Assembly (NCBI GenBank): GCA_023374025.1
Contig: SIJG01000046.1
Location: 150,707 to 214,706, forward strand
Length of the DNA: 64,000 nucleotides
Source of the DNA: Heterodera schachtii
Taxonomy: Eukaryota; Nematoda; Chromadorea; Rhabditida; Heteroderidae
Reading direction: 5' to 3'
Positions within the stretch are counted from its first letter, which is position 1. Each line of letters opens with the position of its first letter. The notes below the pieces were generated by a model, which was not told the DNA's origin, searched no databases, and worked only from the letters and a program-made list of their open reading frames with translations. This document shows positions 11,181 through 24,700 of this stretch, in pieces. A program made the translations under genes and the position numbers.

Positions 11181-14100
11181 TAATAAATAATCAAAACTAA
11201 ATTCTATAGATTTTTTAATTCTGAAAATTCGTATTTGATAAATCTATATAATACTTTTTAATAATTCATCATTTTATATTTCAAATAAAAAACCCAAAAA
11301 TAGAAACTTTTTTTTCTGAATATCGATTATAATATAATATTTTTATTTTTAGTTATTTTTATTTTCTCTAGTAACAAAGGTTTCTACTTCATATTTTAGT
11401 TTTTTAGTAATTCCTTATTTATTTGAATTTTGAAATAATTATTTGTCAGAATGAAATAATTAAACTTTTTTAATAAGTTTTAACTTTTAAAAATAATTAA
11501 GATTAACAGAAATTAATTGCTTAATTAAATTTAGGAATTGAAATAGTAAAAAAATAATAATAACAAATGTTCAATTGAAAACTTTAATTTGAATTATTTA
11601 AAAATTTGAAGAATTATTTCATTGAAAAAACTTTTGTAAGGTCACAAAGCAATAAAATTTTAATTACAATATTTTTCTCATTTATTATGCTAATAATTAT
11701 GTTTAATTGTAATTATATTTTTTTATTTTGCATTTTTTTCTTTTCTATTTTTAATATAAAATATATCTTTATACTTTTAAGTTTTATTATTAAATTTATA
11801 AGCTCATTCTCACTTGAGGAGTGTCGGAGTGGAGGCTCATTTCCTCACTCGTTAATTTTCAAGAAATTTTAATTAATAATGTGCGCTTATAATTGCAAAA
11901 AATTATTATCTATGGATAATATAATAGTATTTTCATAAACATTTTTATATTAGAACTGATATTTATATATTTTTATAAAGAATTTACCTTCTATAAATTA
12001 ATTACTTGTTCTAAAAATAAAAAATAAATTAATTTTGATTATTTAATAAAGTTTTGAGACATTTATTGTATAATAATATTAAAATTGTTCCTTTTAATTT
12101 TTTCCGACTCTGTAGATCACTTAACTATCTATATGAATTATTTTTTATCACAATTTTATTAATTTATTTGTTAAATAAAAAATCGCTTTGGATTTATTTT
12201 AATAAAATATATATTTATTATTCATTTTTCTTCAAATTTGTCGTAGGTTAGAAATTTTTTCTCTTTCTATAAATCTACTCAATTTTCGAGAACAAAAATA
12301 TTTAATTATTCCTATTATTAAAAAAATATAATAATAATAAAGTAATTCTTTCAGTTTATCAATTTTAAAATGATTATTAGCAATTTACTTTTTTTGTGCA
12401 CCAATGATTTTGATTTTATAAAATTATTATAAAGTTTTAAATAAAAAAAAGATTGTCATTAAATTTAAATTAATAAGATATTTGTTATATAATCATTAAC
12501 TTTTCTTTATTTTCGTCGACTTTTCTTCTATCAATTCATTTAATAAATTTTAGTATAATTTTTACTTTAAGGTTTTTATTATTTCTATTTTTATCTTTGC
12601 AATTTTTCTCGCCTTCTCGCCGATAATTTAATTTGTTCGACTTTGAAATTTGACGCATTTAGCAGCTTCTTTGTCATATAAGTAAAAAAAAAAATGTTTT
12701 TTTTTTTTTTACAATTTCAATTGATTTTATTATTATTATTTTTATTAATTCGAGTTATTTAATTCTTTTTTTCATTAATGATTAAAGCTATGATTTCTAT
12801 TATTCGCACTCGGATTGGATAGCTTTTGATTGTGGTAATTTTATTTATATTCTTATTTTCATTTTTATTCCTTTTGGTGAATGGTAATTTTTAAAAAATG
12901 AATGTAAATTTTGATCATTACCCATCGGGGTCCCTAATCTCCAAAAATTTTCGACTCCCCGACCTTATTTTGTGACATTTTCAAATTATCTATTTGTTGA
13001 GAAAATTTTAAGGTAATTTTATTTGCTTATTATTTACAACAATAAGCATAAATTTCATTTAATTTTTTAGAGTATCATTTAAATTCTCCGTTTATTAATT
13101 ATTGTCATTTTTGATTAAATTGTTTCTGTTTCATTAATTACGATGGATTTAAACAAATAGATAACCTCCTTCTATATATTTTTTTTTTACCTAATACATT
13201 TTTTTCATTATATTTAACAAGATAATCGCATTTTTGTTTAATTTTTTAAATGAATTTTGTTTTATGTTTTGCCTGTTTTTCGCTTTCTTTTGACTAAATC
13301 TTTCACTGAATTTTCTTCTGCCCATTTAAATTCACAAAATGAGGATAAATCTCAGAATTTGACTTTAAAAAAAGCATTTCAAAGATACATTTATTTGAAT
13401 ATATTTTGTTTTCCAATATCATCTTCTTATTAATTTTTTCATTAATTTTTTATATTTAAAAAGTTTTTCTAATTATTTTTTATCTTTATTAGTTTCTTTT
13501 TTATTTTTTCCGAATTCCATTAAAAGTATTAATAATCAATTTTCTTTTTTATTTGATGTTTTAATTTCTGTCTATTCTTATTTATAATTTAATTTAATTA
13601 TAGAGTTATTATTAACTAATCGTTTTTATCTTGGTTATTATAATTTTTAGTAATAATCTTCCTACTTTATATTATCATTAATATTTATTAAAACTATTAT
13701 ATATAAATATTTTGTTTGTCTATGAAATAATTTCTGAATATTCATTTTTTATTGTTTTTAGTATTACAACAGCATTTAAAATATTTTTATAAAATCGCAA
13801 AGCAATAAAATTTTAATTTTAATATATTTTTCAAATGACAAATTTTAAAATATTGATTTATTTTTATTATGTATTAATTAATAATAGTTACTAAAATTTT
13901 TATTTTTAATTTTTGTCTTTCCAATTTTTATATTAAAAATATCATTATATTTTTTAGATTTATTAAATAAATTTATTTGTATTTCTTCACTTGCTGACGG
14001 AGTAGCGATAGCGATATCCTGGTAAGAAAATGTTTAAATTAAATTTTATTTTCGTATTATTGCCATTTTCGCAAATCAAAATTCCATTTTTGAAAATATA

Positions 14101-15400
14101 AATAAATAAATGTATATTTGGAAATTTGTATTAAATTACAATTATTTTATTTTTTCTGTTTTCCCATTGTTTGCACAATATAAAAATTCCTTTTATATAT
14201 TTGTATTTTTAATTTGTGGTTTATTAATTCTAAAATACTTTTCAATTAATAGTAGTTCCTTCTGCTGTTTTTTGTTCAATAGTAATTGTTTTTATATTAG
14301 GTAATATTGAATTGAATTTTGAATTGTTTTTTGTTCATAATATATAATTTTTTTAAAATTTTAAATTATAATTGTTTTATTGAGCACAAATCACCTTTAA
14401 ATGATAATTAGTGCCCGGAGTTTAAGCATGTTATTTTTGAATTCGGTGGATATGAGTATAAATCCAATGTAAAAATACTTTCTCGTTAAGAATTTAATCT
14501 CGGGAAATATTTTTCTATCAGCGCACTTTGGCTGAGTGTGCTCTTTTTAAATGATTTTCTAAATCGTTTTTAGAAGCTTCATACCAAGTTAATAATATTT
14601 TTTCGTGCGAATTAGTCGGCTGAAAGTTAGCAATATAGGCATTTGCCTAAAAATAGTGGTTCTAGTAAATTATTACGAATTTTTCAAAGAATATTGTTTG
14701 TAGAAAATGATTTAGTTGCTTCCCCGAATTTGCCAAAAATCGAGAAATAATTAAAATTTCTTCAAAAACAACAGTATCCATTAAATTTCTATTTGAATTA
14801 TCTTATTTTAGTTTTTCCGTATACATATTCCTAAAATTAATTTCTAATATTTAATTTTATTAAATTAAATTTTCAATTTCATATTGTGAAAATAAGTGCT
14901 AAGGTGACATTTTACCGAAGTGCAATTATTTTATTATTTTATTTAATTATTTAAATTCGGGTAAATTTTATTTTTGCTTTTTATGGTTTAATATCATGCT
15001 AAGTATTTTGTATTTCATCTTGAAGGCATAAATTATGCTGAAAATTAAATCTTTAATTTGGTTATTTTATATATTTTCACTGTTTGGCACATTGCCTTAA
15101 AAAGAACAAAAATTCTTTAAAACAAACGTGCTAGCAAAAAAATAAATAAATTTGTTGATTGTGAGATTTGAAAGGACCTTCTATTAAATAAAAGAGATCA
15201 ATTTTGCTTTTCAATTTTTAATTTTAACTTTCAAATGTGCTTATTTTAAAATTTGGTTTTTTTTTTCTCCATAATACATTAAGACCATAAGTGTACAAGG
15301 GGTCGACCTGCAGGGTCCCCTGCGTGTAATTGGCCGAGGGGAGGAGGGGGCGGGGAGTCAGGGCTGATATTTACGACGACCTTTTGTGAAAGTTTGGCGA
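11181..15400. other. AT-rich gene desert
   Basis: Over 4 kb of A/T-rich sequence. The only structure I can support is copies 2 and 3 of the old repeat described at 7795 (11640-11845, 13795-14020). Short ORFs of 60-90 codons made of Phe, Ile, Tyr and Asn codons are expected by chance here. Confidence 0.6.
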
Positions 15401-15401
15401 G

Positions 15402-15500
15402 CCCCCCCCCCCCCGCCCACACTAGTGCTGCTCGAGACCGAGACCGAAAAAACTCGAGACTTTACTCGAGCGAGACTCGAGAGTCTTAGCACTACCCTGC
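15402..15500. repeat. C13 tract plus CTCGAGACC inverted motif
   Basis: A run of 13 C (15402-15414) is followed by AGTGCTGCTCGAGACCGAGA at 15424, several CTCGAGAC words, and the inverse ending TCGAGAGTCTTAGCACT at about 15497. The palindromic layout suggests a tiny deletion derivative or end remnant of a DNA transposon. Related ends occur at 30196-30258 (GTCTCGAGCATCACTA), 35012-35030 and 46620-46672. Confidence 0.55.
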
Positions 15501-18500
15501 ACATCGTTTCTTCGCGGCGCTGCTTTTTAACAAATATTCCAGATTTTTCATGCGATTTTTATCACAAAATTTTGCCAAAAATATTTTGTAAGAAACTTTT
15601 GGCTGGGCCTTTACGACAAATTTTGGGTAAAAACAATTTTGAAGCATTCTACCAAACAAATTCTTAAAAAATTTTCTCAGTGACGAAATGATCAGTGATG
15701 AAATGATAGGGAGCCCAATTATTAATTATTTAGATTTAGAAATATAATCGTAATATTATCATTATATTTATTGTTTTTTGTTTTAATATGCCATTGAAAT
15801 ATGCTCCAATTTTTTATATTCAATGCAAAATTCTATATTCAAAATAATATTGTAAAAGTCTTTTTGATTTGTTTATGATTTTTTTTCTAATAATTTATCT
15901 AACTTAATTTTTGAAATTGTAAAAAATTTTTTTCACATTTCTTTTTAAATTAGCTGCTTTTCATTTCGTTTTTCGGCGCTTTATCAATGATCCTAATTTT
16001 TATTTTTTTAATATATATTTAGACGATAAATGAATAATAGAGAAATTGTAATTCAATAAATGCAATTTATCATTTATTTTTGAAATGGCAAATGAATAGA
16101 AGTATTCATTAAAATTTATCTAAAGTTCTTTTGAATTATTTTATATTTGTTTTTTTCCAAAATTAAATTAGTGCTTTTTTTATAAACAGAGATAAAAAAA
16201 AATAATACGTCAAAATGAGAGTGTAATTTCTCTCTCTTTATAAACGATGTATATATTGTTATTAAAAATTTTCGTTAATTTAGCATGGCTTTTTGTCATC
16301 AAAAATTTGAAATTTTTAGAAAAATCTACATGCTTGTAAAACTTGAAAAATCAATTTTATGCAACTGCCATGAAACTTTCAAGTTTTAAAAACTGCCTAT
16401 TTTTGTAGAAAATTTAATTTTTCATGAAATTTAAAGACAGAATCCTTATACCAAGGTGTTTTCCTCATCATGTGATTTTCTGAAAATTAAAATAAGAAAA
16501 ATAAAATGCACTTTACCAGGGTATGTTTATTTATGTATTTAAATGAATAATATTTAAACTAATTAATTTGCTGAATGATCTGATTAATTTGGTGTATCTT
16601 TTCAATGCATAAAATTTTAAGGAACAACTTTATATATCATTACAATATTTTTTTAGTTTATTTTTAATTTAAACATTTTTTAATCATATCTACATAGTCC
16701 CATTATAAATGGATAATTTGAGAAATAATCTTTTCAAGATACTTTTTATTTATTGTTTAATATTTGGAAATATGAATAAAATATAAAAATGTATTATGAT
16801 ATATTTTAGATATCTAGAAATAAATTATATGGAAGCATAATGGGCTCTATTGCACTTTATGAGTCCAATCGACTTTTATGAATCCAAAGGTATTTTATGA
16901 GTACAATTTAATTTTAATGAGTCCAATTAGAGTTTTTGAGTCTAATCAATTATTTATGAGACCAATGACACTTTTTTCTTAAAAAATAAATTGGGGAACA
17001 AGACGGACGGCGTTTAGGGGGATAGGTTTTAAATAAAAACTGTCTTGAAAAGATTATTTCTTACACCAACCAACTTATTATTAGATCTTAAGCATGAATA
17101 AAAATATTTTATAAATAGCAAAAAAGTAAATATGAAAAAGAAATTTCATTGGTAAAAGTAATAAAATTCGAATTAATGTTCAAGTATACACTGTAATAAA
17201 TCGAATTATTGAAAAATGAAAAAACATTTTTAAGCAACAATCAAAATAAGAAAATTTAAATATTTTTGAATAAAATAAAAAATACATCCAAATTTATTTT
17301 GCTTTATTTTTATAAATAAATAATAAAGAAACAGTACATCAAAATAAGAGATGTAATTTCTCTCTGATCTCTGTTTAGGTACGTATCTAAAGTTCGGGAT
17401 CAAATTTTTTTTTTTTAATTTTAAGATGAGAAATCGTAAAATCGATCATCATGTTCCATTTCTATGAAAATTGTTTTTAGAAATATTTATTTAAATTCTT
17501 TTTTTTAATTTGTGTAATATGTAAATTTTAATTAATTTATTTATTGTAGGTATTTTAGAATATCTCTGAATATTTCAATTTGTTTTTCATAAAAAAATAA
17601 ATCAAGTCTTATATTTATATTTATTATGCTATTTGTTAAATTTAACTTGGGTCATTTAACCTTTCTTTCAATTATTTGCATTTTTGTTTCTAATGTCCGG
17701 AATAAGTTAAATTAATTTTAATGAAAATTCATTCTTTATTTATTATATATTTTTATTTTCTGTCTTTGTCGATTTCTATTTTCTATTTATTTAATATGCT
17801 TAATTGGAAAAATTTTTGTTGTTTTTTTATTAATAAGAATTTTTAATTTATTTGTAAAGCACAAATAATTATGCACTTTTTTTTAAATTTTTTATTCTTA
17901 TTTTTATTATTTTGCTAATTTTTATTAATTAAAAATAAATTTATTTTTTTGTCATGTATGTATTACATAATTATTATAAATAAAAAAATTTTGTATTAAA
18001 TATGTGTTATTTTAATTTGGTATTACGTTGGAGATTGCGAAATCAATATTTTAAAATTTTATTTAATTGTTTTTATTAAAATATTTAGTTTTTTTTTACT
18101 TAAACCACATTAAAATTTATAGAGTATATATATATTTTATTTTCTGTTAAAAATTACCAAAATTTCATTATAATTGTAAAAATAAAAATTTAAACTTTAA
18201 GGTTACTTTCCAAGACACTTTGTATTGGAAATAGAAAATTAGAATTTATTAAAAAATAATAATAAAGGTTTCAGAAAATTTTAACAATTTGACTATTCAA
18301 AATTTATTATTATGTTTATTAAATTTATAAAGACTATCATTTATTTTTTTTTAATGAGATTTTTGGCAAAAATAAATATAAAAAAGTTGTGGAAATATTT
18401 TTAGAAATTATTTAATTTATTTAAAAAAGAAGATTCATTTAAAGCTTACAATTCGCTTAATTTTTTTAAGAAATTAATGCTTTTTTATTTTGCCCAATTA

Positions 18501-19924
18501 CTTTTTATTAAAATATGCTATTGGTTTTCTTTTAAATTAAAACATTAAAATATATAAAATTATTTTTTTCTTATTAGAAATTACCCAAAATTCCATTATA
18601 ATTGCTAAATAAAAAGTTGTAAACATTAAAGTCACTTTCCAATAGATTTTCAATTGGAAATATTAAAGAAGATTAGAAATTTTGAAATTTCCATTTTTAA
18701 ATATTCAAATTTTAATACTATTAATTTATTTTTATTTTTCTAGTTTCTTTTTTTGCTATCTATATAATATTTTATAAATTAAATTATTATAAATAAAATT
18801 TCAAATTTCAAATTTTCACTTTTTAATAATATATAATAATCAATTTTTTATAAATTTGAAGGATTTATATTTTATTATTATTTTAATTTTTGAAATAATT
18901 TGTATTTTTATGGTTTTTTTATTTTCAGATGCATATATTCGTTTATCAAATGATTAGTTTAGAAATTATTTTGTTCGTAAATTTGTTATCTTAATTCTTC
19001 GTCTTAGCAAATTTTTTTTATTATTTAATTTTATTCATATTAATTTTCATTTTAGCCTAATTTTTTGAAGAATTAAATTCTATTAATAATTTTTTAATAA
19101 ATAGTATTGTGAATGATCTATAATTTTTTCTTATTTTACTTTATAGAATTTGTCTTCTTTTTCATATTATAAAATTTATTATTCTGAATTTTCGATAGTT
19201 TAATTTTGTGTTTATTTTTTTAAATATTTTTAATTAAGGAAAATAAATAAATAAATAATTATGCAACGATGAGATGTATTTTTAATGATTATTGGATTGG
19301 TTATTTTATTAAGGATAATGAATATTTTTAAATTTAAAGAGTTTTTCTGGAAATGTTTTGTTCTTGTCAGCGCAAATTTTCATATACAATACAATTATAA
19401 TTTATTTATTTTAAAAATAGTTTTTATTTATTCTTTCTACATTTTAAAATTTTATAAAATTTAAATTTTGTAATTTGTTTAATTTGAGCGATTTTTTATT
19501 AAGCATCGCACAATTTCTATACTTGAATTAAAATGATTCATTTTATTATTGTTAATTTTTCGTAATTGGACAGTAAATTTAGTATTTTTATTTATTTATT
19601 TATTTCTTGGCTCTTGCAAGCCTTTCGATGTGTACTTCATTGGAGCTTTATCTAAATAATGTTTGAATGCATTAAAATTTATGAATATATTTATTATTTT
19701 AATATTTTATTGCTATTAAAGAAATTTAATTTATTTAATTATTTTTCAAATTTCACAAAGTTATTTTATTCTTTTCGCATTTTATTTTATTTTTATTATT
19801 TTAGATTTTAAATTTTCTTTACCTTAAAATTTAAAAAAATTATATTAAATTTTTTATTAAAATATTCAGCTTTTAAATCGTTAATTTATTGGAATATAAT
19901 TATTCTTATTGCTAATAAATCTTG
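15501..19924. other. AT-rich gene desert with one short array
   Basis: No gene supported. At about 16845-16985 the phrase TTTATGAGTCCAAT is repeated with variation about six times, matching an inverted counterpart at 62290-62395. Two related short phrases (TCAAAAT(A/G)AGAG(A)TGTAATTTCTCTCT) at about 16208 and 17339 indicate another diverged repeat. Confidence 0.55.
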
Positions 19925-21775
19925 ACTAAAAGCAGGGTTCCCAGATCAAAATTTTCAAAAGCCTCATTTGGCAGGCAAAAAAGCCTCATTTTGGGTCAAA
20001 AAGCCTCATTTTTACAAAAATTAGTCAAAACAGGCTTAAAATGCTCAAATGTTATATTTCTGGTTGTCCATGATCAATTTGAGCATTTGTGAAATTCTAA
20101 GCATGAAAAACCAAAGTTGATTTTTTTGCGATGCTTTTTCCAAAAAACTTTTGGGGAACAAAGGGGGGCCGGCGGTGCCGATAGCGAGGTGCGACATTTG
20201 AGGACCCGACATTTGAGGACCGACTTTTGAGGACCCGACAATTGAGGATTTGACTTTTGAGGACCCGACTTTTGAGGATTTTCCCGACGTTTGAGGACCC
20301 GACTTTTGAGGACCCGACATTTGAGGATATACACAATTTCAAAAAAATAAATGAAATTTTATTTTATGTCATTATAAAAATAGATAAAGAGCCTTCCCCA
20401 AAGGCTAATGGGAGCAAATAAAGCTATCCGTTAGTTGGATCATCCAAGTTTTTAAAATCTTATGCGTAGACTGGGATTTTTATATTTTTCCCGGACCATA
20501 AACCTGCTTATTTTCTTGAAAAAATTGCTCAGTCTGTTAAAAATCGCATTAAAAATAAAAAAATTTCCCTTGGCGGCACCGACGGACGTGTCCCTCACCT
20601 CACTCCCACCATGTTCTAAAAATGTTTACCCCCCCCCCCACATTACAAGATGTAATAATCCTTTTCACAAAAAGGTTCTAAAATAATGTAAAATGACAGA
20701 AAAGAAGAATTTGGTGTAAATCATCGAATTATTTAAAATATTTAGAAAAATTTTATTATATTTATTTTTTCATAAGTTTTCAATTTTCGACAACTTCCGG
20801 TTTCCGACGTTTTGGAGTTGGAATCCCGACTTCAGTCAGGTTCCGGCAGGTATCGGTTTTGCCCAAGATTCCCGGTCCCGTACAACTCTAATTTTAATTT
20901 TTAAATGTTTTTGTGTTAAATGCGAATTTTTCATTTGTATCCATGTACATAGTCATGGGTTCAATTACTGTTGATGCTCCATCACTTTTTTGAAATTTTA
21001 TTTTTTTTGATATTTAATCACATAAATTCATTTTTGCTCCCATTAGCCTTTGGGGAAGGCTTTATCTTTTTTTATAATGGTATAAATTAAAATTTCATTT
21101 ATTTTTTATTTTTTGAAATTGTGTATGTCCTCAAATGCCGGGTCCTCAAAAGTCGGGTCCTCAAATGTCGGGAAAATCCTCAAAAGTCGGGTCCTCAAAA
21201 GTCAATCCTCAATTGTCGGGTCCTCAAATGTCGGGTCCTCAAAAGTCGGGTCCTCAAAAGTCGGGTCCTCAAAAGTCGGGTCCTCAAAAGTCAATCCTCA
21301 ATTGTCGGGTCCTCAAATGTCGGGTCCTCAATTGTCGGGTCCTCAAATGTCGGGTCCTCAAAAGTCGGGTCCTCAAAAGTCAGGTCCTCAAATGTCGGGT
21401 AGCCGCCGATAGGCGCCGCCGGGAAAAATTTTGTAATTTTTAATGCGATTTGCTAACAAATTTTGTCCAAAAAATAACCAATTTTATGCTTTAAGCCAAA
21501 TTTTAAAAAGAAAATAAAGGACTTAGGGGCTGGCGGTGCCGATAGGCGCCGCCAGCAGGAGAAAAATTGAGAATTTTGACCATATTTTTTGCAGATTTTC
21601 ATTAAAAAAATCATAATTTTGTGGTTTTTTGGAAAATTTAACAAAAAATCACAAAAAACCTCAAAATTTCTCAAAAAACCACAAAAAGCCTCATTTTGAA
21701 AATTTAGCCTCATTGACCTACCAAAAAACCACAAAATGAGGCTAAAGTTTCACATCTGGGAACCCTGACTAAAAG
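19925..21775. mobile_element. hAT-like fold-back element with inverted minisatellite arms, 8-bp TSD
   Basis: The element runs 19933-21767 (1,835 bp). It begins CAGGGTTCCCAGAT and ends ATCTGGGAACCCTG, flanked by a perfect TSD ACTAAAAG (19925-19932, 21768-21775). Just inside both ends AAGCCTCATTTT is iterated. Further in, each arm carries a 15-bp minisatellite (GGGTCCTCAAAAGTC and variants): about 20190-20330 in one orientation and about 21125-21403 in the other. Inside these, AGCCTTCCCCAAAGGCTAAT (20391) is inverted at about 21040. The loop of about 600 bp holds degenerate pieces of other repeats. Copies of the shared GC-rich palindrome lie at 20168, 21405 and 21530. The long repetitive ORFs across the arrays are by-products of the 15-bp period. 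Confidence 0.9.
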
Positions 21776-24700
21776 TCATTTTTTCCAAAAGTATGATGTG
21801 TTCATTTGCTAATTATTTTACATTATTTTCGCAGTTATGATTTTGCTAAATTTACTTATAAATATGAATTTATTTTTAAAAATTAATAATTGTTTGGCAA
21901 ATTTTAATAACTTTTATAGTTCGGAGATATGTTAGGAAAAATCAAAAGAGTTTTTTCACTCAATAATTCATATTAATCAGAGTAAGCTTTTTTTTAAAAA
22001 GGATTTAAATATACTTTGAATATTCATTTAAATGTCTTAATTTTTATATAATTCAATGAAAATTTCTTATTATTTGTTTGTTTTTTAATAAATATGTAAA
22101 ATTATTCTTCCATTTCGTTTATTTTTGTTTTCGATAATTATTTCGCCACATTTAATAAGTTCTTAAAATTTACATTGAGTTTATGATTCTATTTACTATA
22201 ATATTTTAATTTTAAGGAATTGAGATTTTTCATAAATGTTTTGTGTCATGCTTTATTGGGTCGGCTATTTTATAATTTTAAAACTTTAATATTTTATTTA
22301 AAGATAATGGTAAAATTTTTGTTCAATTTTTCGTCAATATATAAATAAATATTACTCGTCTCCACGAAAGCTTTTTTTCAGCGTTCCGCTCTTCAAAATA
22401 ACATTTATTAAATTATAATTAACAGTTTTTTTTTTTTTTTTTGGTAATTTTTTATTTGTAAATTTTTAGAAAATTTATTTCTTGAAAATTCATTTGTATA
22501 ACATAAGATTCTTGTTAATTCATAAATAGAAATGATTATCTTATTTTACTTTTTTTTTCTTTTCCACTAAGCACTTAATTTCAACTAAATAAACTTAATT
22601 TTAAAATATTTTTGGTTAATTTTTTTAAATTATACATCAAAAATTTTAATTATTCTTTTATTATGCGTCTCCGAATTGTCTTGCGATATTTTAATAAATA
22701 ATTAATATAAATTTAAATAAAATTTGTTACGATTCATTTTTATGTCTATTATTTTTTATGCTTTCCTTTTCATAAATTATAAGTTTTTTACGAATTTAAG
22801 AATAGGCCCTAACGCATTCAAAAATTATTACAGCTTTTAATAAAATTTATTCTTCAAATATTTTTCGCTGACTTATAATTTTTTTTTTCATTTTTTATAA
22901 TTATTCTTAGCTTATCTTATTTTGTGTTCAAAAAATGATCACTTTTTGTAACTTTGCTGAAAATATCCGATAATTCGGTATTTCTTTATTTTTTTAATTT
23001 ATAAGTTTAGGAGCAATAATTTTTTATTAATGCAACTTTCATAAGATCAATGTAATGAAGGAGGAGAATTATACTTTTGTTATTTTACCATAATTTTTCA
23101 AGTTTAAAATAATTAAACCATTAAATATTTTGTGATTATTTTTAAAAATTTAAATATAATATTTATAAATAAAATAAATAAATCTTTATAATCTGCCAGC
23201 TTGTTTAAATTATTTTGTTCGTATTTACTAATAAAAAAATAAATTTATTTTATTAATTATAAAATTAGATTTAATTTGATTAAATATGTACTCTTTTATT
23301 CAGGTAACTCACGTTTTTTCCTACCCAAAAGCTGAATTTTCGCGGGCTTCGTATTAATAAAAATATGTTACTTTATTTCCTCTAATGATAATTTATTTAT
23401 TTGTTTAATGAATTAATTATTTAAAAAAATATTTATTGTTTGAAAAGATTAAAATCTCGTTTATCTTTTAAATTATATATTTACTGTTTTTAATTTATAT
23501 AATTATAATTTGGGTATTTATGCAAAAATTACTTTTTTCAAATCAATAAATAAGTGTTGTCTAATTTGCTTCTATTATTTTATGTACAATTTATTAATGT
23601 AATTTACATTTAAAAATTTCGATTTATTATTTTTTTATTTGCTATGATAAATCAGAATTAATAAATAATTTAATAAATTAAAGTTCATTGAACAATAATA
23701 GTCTATTATTTTAGAATAATAAAATTTTATTAATTAAAAATATTACTATTTCGCTATTTTATTTCATTTTAGCATCATTTATTTTATCATTTTCCTTTGA
23801 TTTTCTCTAATAAATAAAAAAAAAGCATATGTAAAAATAATGTTTTTAATAAACAAATTGTAATTTTTTCAATAAATTATCATTTTTTTATATAAAAAAC
23901 AACACTTTACATAAATATTTAAATCTATTTAAATTATCCGGGTATTATTTAGAATTCTGACATATTTCCTAACCTTGTTCTACAAATTGTGTGAATTAGC
24001 CAATAGTTGGTTGGGGCTTCATTAGTCAAAGATTGGAAAGCATCGGCCAAATTGTCAACCGAAGCTGAATTTCTACACTTTGAATTTGCATCTGTCGAAG
24101 TTTGTTCGCAAATGTAATCGAAAGAAAAAAAAATAAATTAATTTTTTAATTTGTTTAAATTTTTCTGGGCACATTAAATTTGAATTAATTTTTGTAATAT
24201 AATCTACAAAGGTCCAAGAGGCCGAAAGGAATTTTTTTTTTAATTTTAGTTCTTATTTATTAACCTAAATTGTCCAAAATGGTCAAAAATCCATCAAGGT
24301 TCACACGAAAATTAGCTTCATTGGCCTCTCAAAAACTACAGAATAAGGAAGGCTAAAAAGGCTTTTTGAAAAAAGAATTCCATAAATTCGCTGCATTAAA
24401 TAGGGGGGGGGGGGGGGGGGGGATGAGAAGAATGACAAACAAAACAAAATTTGCAAAGTTTGAAATTCTCTTTTTCCTATATTCTGAATGAATGTGATAA
24501 ATGTAAATTAATGACTGATTTTGCCCATTATTTTTTGCCATTTTTTCCATTTTTGTGCCCTTTCGCACATTCATTCGCTTTTATTGCGCTGCAATTTTCG
24601 TATCCTTTTGCAAATTTTCTTCTGCTGCCATCCCTTTGCTTCTTCATCGTCGTCCATTATTTTTAATTATTTTTACTTTATTTACTTCAAGAAAATTTAA

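Noticed and set aside
15300..15320. GTCGACCTGCAGG resembling a cloning-vector polylinker
   Set aside because: Only about 13 bp match, with no adjoining vector sequence; flanks are normal AT-rich genomic DNA.
6221..19924. AT-rich block as inserted mitochondrial DNA
   Set aside because: No respiratory-chain protein, rRNA or tRNA could be recognised in any frame, and nuclear transposons with TSDs are embedded in it.
21113..21443. Three overlapping repetitive proteins across the 15-bp array
   Set aside because: All three frames are open because the unit length is a multiple of three without stops; the array is part of a transposon arm.
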